From: Mesorhabditis belari
Lineage: Eukaryota > Nematoda > Chromadorea > Rhabditida > Rhabditidae
DNA: 64,000 nucleotides
Reading direction: 5' to 3'
Assembly (NCBI GenBank): GCA_958450365.1
Contig: CAUEEP010000742.1
Span: forward strand, 2,120,001 to 2,184,000
In this document: positions 38,519 through 48,116 of the stretch, in pieces
Layout of the letters: each line of letters opens with the position of its first letter
Position numbering within the stretch: position 1 is the first letter of the stretch
The notes under the pieces: model-generated
The model's database searches: none
Told to the model about the DNA's origin: nothing
What the model saw: only the letters and a program-made list of their open reading frames with translations
Translations under genes and position numbers: made by a program

Positions 38519-38862
38519 TCTCAAAAATTTGGGCATAGTGACAGTGCAAATGGCAAAGCTGGCTCAATCGCTGATTGCTCTTTCCCCGAGGCACCCTACC
38601 TAGGGCCGTTTGCCAGATAGAGAGCCATTGTGAGCGCGCACAAAGAATTCCTCGCCAGACATCTGGGGATTCTTCTTTTTTGAGTAGAACTATGGTATGT
38701 GAATTGATGTGTATTAATCTTAAATCTAGCGCACTTTATTTCAGATTCTGAATAAAGTATCTATATATATATATATATAGAAGCACAAAGGACACGCGGA
38801 TTTTATGTGTTTATCTGAAAAAAAAACCCCATAAAGGAATCAAAGTTGGCCATTTTATCGGT
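38519..38862. repeat. Second copy of a dispersed unit, with an empty insertion site
   Basis: It matches 36060-36415 plus 37836-37923 plus 38373-38465 in order (shared CAAAAATTTGGGCATAG, GGGCCGTTTGCCAGATAGAG, AGAAGCACAAAGGACACGCG). It lacks the 28-bp array, the 1.4-kb insert and the 449-bp palindrome that interrupt the first copy. Confidence 0.8.
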
Positions 38863-39357
38863 TAAAAAAGACAAAAATGCTTATCATTTTGACGAAAATG
38901 TCAATAAATCAATTAGGCTTTCGATTTTCGGATGAAAACTCAATCAATTCAACAAATTAAAGAACTAGAAAGTTTTATTTTCGTAAAAATTAAGAATATC
39001 TTTGGTGACATGAATTAAAATGGGAAAATAAATGCTCATGGAATCCACTACATAAAGTAATTTCGCAAATCGAAGAACTAAGTTTTGTAAATTTGCGAAG
39101 AAAACTTTGAAATCCCAAAAATGAAAAAAGATCCATTAAAACGTGGAAATCACGATTTGCTCATATGAAAAAGAAGAAGAGAAAGAATAAAATCACGTCT
39201 TTCATTCGAATTTCCTCATTTTTCTCATATTTTTCTTTTTTGATTCATCCTCCACTAATCCCTCTTCTGGATTTCAAAAAAAAAGAAATTGTTCAATTTG
39301 TTCAATATCAAAAAAATATTCAAATTTACTTCCTTGAAATCATTTCTGTACTTATAG

Positions 39358-40032
39358 GAGAGTGGGGCAAATGCAACCTTTTTTTTCGCGCACCCGGACA
39401 TTTGCGCACCTTGCCCATTAGCGCACCTTTTTTCGCGTTTTAAAAAAGCTCTAAAAAGCTAATATTAACCAATTTCTATTCCAAAAGTTCTTTTTCTAGG
39501 TAATTTTAGGGCGTAGAATCGAAATTTTGGCATATCAGAGCTTGTGGAAGCGAACGGACGGAGTTATACAAAGAGAAAAATCATCAATCAAAATTTTCTG
39601 TAATTTGATCTAGCCGTTTTGTCTTTCAAATTGGTTCCACACGCTCTGTTATATCAAAATTTGAATTCGACACCCTCAAATTACCTAGAAAAACAACTTT
39701 TGGAATAGAAATTGGTTAATATTAGCTTTTTAGAGCTTTTTTAAAACGCGAAAAAAGGTGCGCTAATGGGCTAAATGCGGAAAAAAAGGTGCGCTAATCG
39801 GCAAGATGCGGAAAAAAAGGTGCGCAAATGTCCGGGTGCGCAAAAAAAAGGTCGCATTTGTCCCACTCCCCAAATTATTGCAAAAAAATGACGCAAAAAT
39901 CACGAGCCTCGCATTATATACGACACTTTTTAAAGATACTCAGCCGTTTAACTGATTTGGTGGCGAATTCCCTTCCAGAAAAGAAAATGCAGAAAATGAT
40001 ATTTTTTTTATCATCGCATTTGTCCCACTCCC
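39358..40032. mobile_element. 675-bp composite hAT-like MITE with 8-bp target duplication
   Basis: ACTTATAG flanks it at 39350-39357 and 40033-40040. The outer ends are GAGAGTGGGGCAAATGC and GCATTTGTCCCACTCCC. The interior is a full palindromic MITE like 21455-21925, then the CAAATTATTGCAAAAAAATG segment also seen at 29433 and 29966, then a second right end. The duplication shows the composite moved as one unit. Confidence 0.82.
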
Positions 40033-41082
40033 ACTTATAGCATAAAAATCTAGAAAAGAAACAATATTAAATCTAAAAAACAATCAAATTTAAATCAGAA
40101 ATCTAAAAATATCTCTAAAAATTGGGAAATCCCATTGAAAATTTGAGATGAGATACTCTTTTTTTTTTTTTTTTTCTAAACAACTTTTCCAAGCTAAACA
40201 ACGCCCCAGGGAGCTGTAAGCCATCAAAAACTTAGTAACATTTTAAAAAATTCTATAAATTGTTGCATTAAATTATTTATAGTATGAAAAAAAAAAGCAT
40301 TGAAATTTGAAATCAAATTTAAAATCAAATTCGAAATGAAAGCTAAAAACACCAAGTTGTCATTTTTTGTCGATTTGGAATCCCTGAAATTGTTTTTTTT
40401 TTTTTGGATCCAACTGTGTAAATTTTTAGAGAAAATCTTTTGAATGAAATTTTTAGTTTTTAGCTTTTATTTCTTTTAAAGTTTCAACAATTAAAAGAAC
40501 TTTTCTTCTAGTTCAAAAGCTGAAAAGTGAATTTAAATCTCTGTTTTCTAATAGCTGACCCTTTCAAAACTACCGTAATTCAAGAATATATAAAAAAAAA
40601 TCTGGAAAGAACATAATTTCTTGAATTTTCTCTATTTCCCTCTAAATCGGGGCCAATTCCTGAGCGCCGATTTCCTGAGCTTTCTAAAACCGATTTCCTG
40701 AGTTTTCTAAAACCTGCCCCTTCAAAACTATCGTAATTCTGTCTCTATTTTTATCAAATCAAATTTCTTTTTAGTCTATTTCAGTGAGCATTCAAGGATA
40801 TACAAAAAATGAATAGATTCGATAAAAATAGACAAAAGTACGATAATTTTAATGGGGTGGCTAGTTTGCGCGGGGGTGGGACAAATGCGACCTTTTTTTG
40901 CGCACCTGGACATTTGCGCACCTTTTTTTGCTGGAAAAGGCCTTAGGAAAGGTCGTAGAGCTTCAAAAGTGTTTTCATAGGAGGGAATCGTATGCGTAGA
41001 TTCCGAATTTCGACAAATCAGATCTCGCTGACACCTCAAATTTGGGCTAAAAGGCAAAAACTACGCAACTTAACGCTTTTCC

Positions 41083-41295
41083 GTTTGCGCCAAATTTTTT
41101 TTGCGCAACTGGATCATTTCGGCAACTCGCCATAACTTTTTTCTAAGTCGGTCAATCTTTATGATTTTGGTGTCATTTTGTTACACTTGTTGATATCTAC
41201 AAAATCATAAAGATTGACCGACTTAGAAGAAAGTTATGGCGAGTTGCGCAAATGACCCAGTTGCGCAAAAAATTTGGCGCAAAGTAGCCTACCCC
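41083..41295. mobile_element. Palindromic MITE of the GGGGTAGGC family
   Basis: It has paired CAACTCGCCATAACTT arms around a centre near 41190 and a right end GTAGCCTACCCC. The left end is damaged. Related to 12211-12428. Confidence 0.65.
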
Positions 41296-42025
41296 CTATA
41301 TGGTGCTTTGTCTTACTACTAGAGTGTGTTCCTCCCAATAACAATGACGTCGCCACGCGTCATACATTCGAAAAAAGAAATTGTTCAATAGCAGAAAGCG
41401 AGTTGCGCAAAAAAATTTGGCCCAAACTAGCCACTCCCAATTTTAAAGAAAAAGGACGCGTTTTAGAAAACCAATTGAGAGAAGGACAATCGAGTTTTTT
41501 TGCTCCTTTTTTACAGCATTAACTCCTTTAAAACTCTATCATTAACATTAAAAACGCAAATTTTACATAACTCTTGCAAAAGACATAAAAATCTCTAAAT
41601 CTAAGAATGCTTTAGAGCACAAAAATAGAGAAGAAACGGCTCAATTTCACAAAGAAAGCGCCAAAAAGAGGAAATCGCTTAGTTGCTTGGCATATTGTAT
41701 TCGAGATTCGATCGGGTAACTTGGGGTGATTTTTCCTTTTCTTTCGATTTTCTTCCCGTCTAATCCCCATCTTCAATATTCTCGGCTTAATATTTTTATG
41801 CGAATTAAGCCTTCTTTTCTCCTCCTTTTCCCCCAGATTTAGCCCATCTTTAAGAGAGAAAAAAGCTGATGACATAAAATCCAATGAATGAGAAGCGATG
41901 GATTTGATTAGATAACATCAGGGGGATAAAGGGAAAAAAAAGTGCATTGATTAGAATTGAAAAGTGTTAAAATTGAAAATGGCTGAAATATTATGATAAT
42001 TTTTTTCTTTACAAAGAATATCGAA

Positions 42026-42092
42026 ATATATGTCGTAGCCGATTATGAATGATTCATAATCGGCTGAAATTCATAATCGGCTACGACATATA
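42026..42092. repeat. 67-bp hairpin palindrome (GTCGTAGCCG type), copy 2
   Basis: ATATGTCGTAGCCGATTATG pairs with CATAATCGGCTACGACATAT. Same plan as 25096-25165, with matched changes in both arms. Confidence 0.75.
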
Positions 42093-42435
42093 CAAAAATA
42101 GGATGAATTGAGTAAAAGTTAGGGTAGTTTTGTGAAAGTTAATGTAAACAGGGACTTAGAAAAATTAGAAACCAATTTAAAACTCAAGAGAAATGCATTA
42201 TCGGTGTTCAAAAAGCTCATAATTACATTTCCAAATAGGCTACAGTTTTCAATCCGTTTGGAAAAAAGTTGTAATTCTGAAAAACAACTAAAATAACCAC
42301 CCATTTGCTCACAACGGATCGTGACTTTTGTGAGCGATAATTACGTCTCCTTTTGCACAAAACAAATGGTTGTTTGCAAAAAAAGTATTGTCGGAAATTA
42401 AATGTAAACAGGGAAAAAGGAGAGGATTTTGCTAG

Positions 42436-42568
42436 TGCCAGTGCTGCAGCACTAGCAAAATAGCACAGCAATAGCACAGCACTAGCAAAATAGCACAGCA
42501 ATAGCAAAATAGCACAGCACTAGCAGAACACTAGCACAGCAATAGCACAGCACTAGCACATCATGTGC
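42436..42568. repeat. Irregular minisatellite (AGCACAGCAATAGCACAGCA)
   Basis: Mixtures of AGCACAGC, AATAGC and ACTAGC units just downstream of the kinase gene. Confidence 0.85.
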
Positions 42569-43193
42569 TGTGCTATTTGTAAGAAAAACTCTTGAAAGAA
42601 ATGCACAGATAGAGATTGAATGCAAATTGTGGCTTTGTCATTGGCATGGGAAAGTGAATCATTTCCAATTCATAAAACAAAGAAAAAGCAGTTGATTCGA
42701 TGAGAAAAATGGGTGGGCGACCCGAAATTTTCCGGGTTAAGCAGATAGGAGAGGGGGAAGGCTGGCTAGAGCCGCACAAGAGCCAGTCAGAGTCCCCACT
42801 TGAAATTCGATCATTTTCCCCAAAAAGCCCATAGTCCTATAGTTGAATATCAAAAAAAGGACAAAGCCATGTGAGGGGGGGGGGGTGGGAATTACCCAGA
42901 AAAGAGGTAATTTATAGATTTACGCCTCGGAAATTATGTCATAGACCAGAAATAGCACAAAGGCGATGAAGAAGGCGATTTCGAAAACAATGTTTCAATT
43001 TTCGCGACAATTATTTTAGAATTAAGATTTTATTTCTAGATAACCCCAATTATTCATCTCAGCAAATCTTTGCCATGTTCATGAAAACGTTGCTGTTTTT
43101 TAACGTTTCCTCAAAAATCCCACTCGTCTTCCCCAATCAACAACCCTACTTCACAAAATTCTTCAAACCAAAGCACCACAAACAGCGCGACAA

Positions 43194-43199
43194 TTTATT
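43194..43199 (-). terminator. Polyadenylation signal AATAAA of the kinase gene
   Basis: Minus-strand AATAAA begins 37 bases downstream of the kinase TAA stop. Confidence 0.55.
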
Positions 43200-43236
43200 A
43201 AGTACATCAAAGAAATAGTTTTGACTTATGTTCCAT

Positions 43237-46200
43237 TTAAGATTCTTCGTTGGGTTGAGCGCATGCAGGCAACACATCAATGCTTTCGGCGACCCGATTT
43301 AGCTAAATAAAGGAATATAATAAAAATTTCCGGTGAAATTAAAAACTATTTGCTTGTTTCAATCTAAATCTTAAATCCGAAAAAGTAATCCCGTACTTCC
43401 GTGGTCATTCGACACTCCTTTGCTCACTTTGTGCTGAGACTTGGGCTTTACGAGAGGCTAAAATGATAAAATTACAAGAGCAAAAACATAGATGTACCTT
43501 CATGTTGCTTTGTACTGGGGTCTGGGCGGCGTGTTGAGAGCCGGCGACTTGCTGCTTGATCTGAAAGAAACAAAATAGTATTGATTATTGAAGATTGAAG
43601 TGATCACCGATGGGAGCTGATGTGGCTGTGGTTTGGGCGGTTGTTGAATCGGTTGAGTGCTCTGGTTTCCTTGAAGAACTGTACGACGTACCGATTGCTG
43701 TTGATCGGGTGGCGTTTTCCCACTGATCACCTCGAGTTTTTGAGACACCTAAAAATATTCAAATTTTCAAAGTTACCTTCGACAAAATATAAAGCTTAAA
43801 AACTTGAGCTCGCGCATTTACTTATCTACTTGAAAAAACAATGAAACAAACCACAGTCATCGTGGCTCGTTTCACGCTCGTTTGCTCCCAGCAGTCCTTC
43901 AAAATGAGTAGTTGAATTTCAGCCGGCGTGGTGATCGGAAATTCGAGCCGTCCACCAGCTAACACCTAAATAAACAAAATTTTAAAAGTTAAAAAATATA
44001 CTCAAATTACCTTTGCTTTCGTGTCCGCATTCGTCAATCCATTGTACGGTTCCTCGGCGTTCGCAAAAACCTCCCACACTGTAAAGAGAAAGCAATTAGC
44101 TATACCATTAGGATGTAATTCATTTACCAAGAACTCCAAAGGCCCAAACGTCACTCTTAAGCGAAAATGTCAAAGTTTCGATTGTCTCTGGTGCGAGCCA
44201 CTAAAAAAAAATATTTTTATACTATTTTAAAGTTTTCCTTACCTTCACCGGCATCTTTTTCTTCTCTCGGAGGGAATAGGTTTCACCCTCTCGCGAAAGT
44301 CCAAAGTCCGAGATTTTCACCTAAACATTCAAAATTTTAGTGGAAAAGTTAGATAAAGCCATACCATAAGTCCTTGATACGTCGTAGCAATCAAACAATT
44401 TCGGGCGGCCAAATCACAATGAATGATTCGTTTGTGATGAAGGTATTCGATTCCCCATGCGGCATCCTAAAACACAAACATTAATCCAGCTTTCGAAAGT
44501 TAAAAACTTACTTGAATGAACGAGATTTTAAGTTCGGCATTCAACTTATCTCCAGTAAGCAACAAATATTTGTCGAGTCCTCCGACGTCCACCTAAAAAA
44601 ATATGATATAGAATTAAAGGCGAAAAGTTCAAAAACAAACCAGTTCCATGACAATCAACAACGGCTCCCTTTCGACCACCACACCGTAAAGCTTCACAAC
44701 ATTCGGATGATCGACATTTCGCATCAAACGGGCCTCTTTCATCACTTCCTTAATCTAGAAAGACAAGATGAGGTTTAGTCAGTCATTTACCCGCACCTTT
44801 TCCTTGCTCATGCTCTCCTCCGTTTTTGTTTGCTTCACCGCCACATCGATTTCCTTGTTGATGCCTACATGTGGCCGAATACGAAGCTTTGCAGTCCACA
44901 CATCACCATACTGTCCTAAAATCAAACCATGGTCGCTTGTTCATAAACTTTAAACCTTCGCCGATTTTCTTTTGCAGAGTCACATTGTCGTGTCTGAGTT
45001 CCCAAGGTGGTCGTTTGATTGGATTGATGAGCACCGTGTTTGGAGACTAAAGCATACAAAATACACCTGGACAACAATACATTCAACTCACTTTCTTATC
45101 TATCGGTTGCCTAGAGAGCCGATACATTTGGATAAGTTCACCGGGGGTGTCTGCCGTGAGCGTTTTATCGTTTGTCCAGCGAGACGGTGGAGTCGTTACC
45201 TCTGGAGTGAGAATAAAGTGGCGGAGCTAAAAAAAATTAATAACTAATAAGCTCAGTTAGCTGTAGCATAATTAAAGCTAAATTTTCGCAAAAGTGGAAC
45301 AAACCGTTGGCTTCAGGCTACCAGGCACACTGGATCCTGAGTTGCTTGGTGCACTGCATCCTGAGTTGACAATGTCGGAACTTTCGGTAGGCTTCTTCTC
45401 GTGGCTGGTTTTCGAAAGTCGGGTAGTTTTTGTGTGCGGCTTCATCATCGAAATCTTCGAAACGGATGGATGGGCTCTTGCGGCGTTGTCACCAGTCTTG
45501 AGTTTTCGTGTCCCCTCACGCGAACGCCGAAGGCCAGAACTCTAAATCAACAAAATCAATACACGACTTGGCAAAATTAAACAACAAAATTGGACCGCCA
45601 TTTGCAGCATTTCACGTGACAGCTGTTAGTATAATGAATTAGAACTAACTTAGAATTAAACTAAAATCAGAGCCAAAGGACAAACAGCAAAAACCAATCA
45701 ATAGTTCAAACCGACCTCAGGTTTCTTTGGGTGTGGGTGTTGTCGCTTTTCAGTCTCAGCCAAAGCCGATGCGGATCCACTGATGTGCGATGGAACAACC
45801 GCTCCAATTCCACTATTGCCTTCCTTCGGTGTTGAAATTGTTGGATTCGTAGGCTAAATTTAAAGAGTTAAAATGAAACATGTAAGCTCTTACAAAATTC
45901 TAAATGAAAAAAAGCATAGTTTATGGATTTAAACGTAATCAATTCTATCATGTAGACATGATTTCGTAAGTAAAACTGAAACAGTCGGAAACATTCTATA
46001 GTTTCAGTACTACTTATTGACTCGAGACTGAGTACACTGTGAAGTTTCAATTATACTTTAAAAAGGCTTACATCGGGCGCAACAGCCAGTGAGAGAATCA
46101 GCTTTCGTTCTTCGGTTAACTTTGATTGTGATGTCCGCAGGAGAAAGTCGCCCGGTGCTCGCAAAAGCAGCGGCAGATCCTCTCTAAAAAGAAATCAGTT

Positions 46201-46541
46201 AACAAGTTTTTATAGAGGGTAAAAATTTTAACAATGTACTGCTATCAACCTACCAACAACACTTTATAGTTGTAAGCTCTTACAAAAAGTTAAAATTCTT
46301 TGTAGCCAAATTAGCCTGCCTAGCTTTACCTAATGCTTGAAAAATCTAGTGTTGCTAAAAGTTTAGCAAAAAGCCAAAAACAGCATATCGAAATGCAAAA
46401 TGATAAAAAAAGCCTGCTTAAGGCGGCTTGATAATGGCTAGAACTCGCCAACGGGTAAAGGGAAAGCAAAAATGAAACATACCTCGGGAGCAATCCATGG
46501 TAGTACTCCTCGTCCTCGTAGTTTGCTTTGAAAGAATCCAT
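43237..46541 (-). CDS. SH2-domain non-receptor tyrosine kinase, Fes/Fer-like nematode type
   Basis: The ATG at 46541 gives MDSFKANYEDEEYYHGLLPR, the start of an SH2 domain. GDFLLRTSQ holds the phosphotyrosine-binding Arg. Two exons (45857-45718 and 45542-45297) then add about 125 low-complexity residues before the rest of SH2 resumes at LRHFILTPEV (45230). Kinase motifs follow: KIGEGQYGDVW (P-loop, 44990-44905), VAVKQ (ATP Lys), MKEARLMRNVDHPNVV (helix C Glu), IVMELV (hinge), IIHCDLAARNCL (44410; HRD reads HCD), ISDFGLSREGETYSLRE (DFG and activation-loop Tyr) and MPVKWLAPE. The C-terminus is Gln/Pro-rich (PPKPQPHQLPS) and ends CAQPNEES-stop. The lobe order is complete, so activity is likely despite the non-RD catalytic loop. 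The nearest relatives are the expanded C. elegans SH2-kinase group, several members of which act in the germ line. Confidence 0.9.
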
Positions 46542-47220
46542 CGGAGAGAGAAAAAATATGACAAATTGCGCATTCCAAAAGTTTATATTCAGCGGATAAA
46601 TTCAAATGTTGCAAAATTAAACGTAAAGTTCATCTATTCAATTGAATATCTATTTATTGTAGAGAAGCATCGAAAAAAAAGACTTAAATCTCACCACGTC
46701 TTAGAAAAATTTGCGGGAATTCTTTGCTTCATTTTTTTTTCGGCGCAATTTTTCGTTTTGCTTATGGTTACGCCTAATTTCATTAGTTTTTGACACTAAC
46801 CATTTGTAAAATCGCTAGTTTATGTTATTCCTTGAAATTTGAAAAGTTTTTAAGTCCTAAATCTTCCGGCAGCGATAACAATATTACTGTTTTGACGATA
46901 ACGGCTTTCGAACAACGATTTTACTGTTTTACTTTGATTTTAACATCTAAAAGTTACAATATCCAAAAAAAAATAAGCCACAAATGATTCGTTTGAAGAC
47001 AAACCGCATTCTGGTAACTATGATCCAGTGTGTTTTGCAAAAGCTGTCACTTACAGAATCTATTGTCCATTTTCCAGTATTTATTGTTTAGGAATGAGGC
47101 GTGAAAACGACAAAAACTTGAAGCCAAAGAGCAAGAAGTTTCGGGAGTACATCGCTGAGAATCTTCCGAAAGTTGATCTCTGATTTGTCGCCTTGATAGT
47201 CTCAATTGTCGCGTATGAGC

Positions 47221-47378
47221 TAGACTTGCCATCCGATGGATCGAATCCGGATTACATCGGATTGAATCCGATTCGATGACCCCATCCCATCCATCGGATC
47301 GATCCGATAAAAGCCTCTATCGAGAATTGAATCTTTTCCGATTCGATCCAACAGAATTTCGGTCGGATAGCAAGTCTG
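47221..47378. mobile_element. 158-bp hAT-like MITE with 8-bp target duplication
   Basis: GTATGAGC occurs on both sides (47213-47220 and 47379-47386). Ends TAGACTTGCCATCCGA and TCGGATAGCAAGTCTG are inverted with two changes. The interior is rich in GGATCGAATCCGGAT-type inverted pieces. Confidence 0.8.
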
Positions 47379-48116
47379 GTATGAGCATGTTTTGCTGCAT
47401 TTTGTTTGTGGTAATCTTTTGGCATAAAATGATGTTATCATTTTATTTTTTACGTTGTGAAATTCCCGGAAAGCGAAAAGCGTATTTTAAGCTCATCTAA
47501 TCTAAAAACTTCTTGTTCTCCTTTTAAACCCACGATGCCTTTTTTTTAAATGTTTTTCAAAATCTAATCCTTTTATTTCTCTTTTCACTTCGTTCATTTG
47601 AGCAAAAGAACGCAAATATTACAAAAATGACAACTTTCAACGAAACGATAAAATCTGTAAGTATACAAAGTGTGAGAAGAAAAAGGTTGTAATAATCACA
47701 GATCATCGCAAAAAAAAAAAATGGTTGGATTCATTAGTCGCTTAATTTTTGTCTATAACGCGCTAGGTAAGAAACTATGCATGGCGGGAAGTTCGGGTTG
47801 AGAAAAAAGTTGCACTATTTTCTCAATTCTTCGAGAAAATGACAAATCAACAAGAAGTAAAAATGAGTTTACAAAAATAATACCATTGATCGAAATTTCC
47901 ATATCAAAAACACATTATGTTTCAAAGAATTCTCTCGAGGTAAGACATAAACGAATAAAGAAAGAGAATCGATTTGTACACAACTAGAAAAAAATTGACA
48001 TGGATCAAGTTATTAAACAAAATACATTCTCAAAATCGAAAGGCACTAGGTAGCTTGTGGAACCCATAACGGGCAGGGAATACAAGTTATTAAAAAAAAG
48101 TCGTTCGTAGCAAAAA

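Larger units (their letters stand above)
31333..43236. other. Gene-poor 12-kb interval made of nested transposons and simple repeats
   Basis: No exon series or recognisable protein domain was found on either strand. Most sequence belongs to the repeats listed separately. Additional triplicated segments occur at about 36590-36800, 37215-37380 and 40596-40800 (all contain ATCTGGAAAGAACATAATTT). Unassigned stretches, such as 38870-39350, 40040-40590 and 41400-42020, are plain AT-rich DNA with T- and A-runs. Confidence 0.6.
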
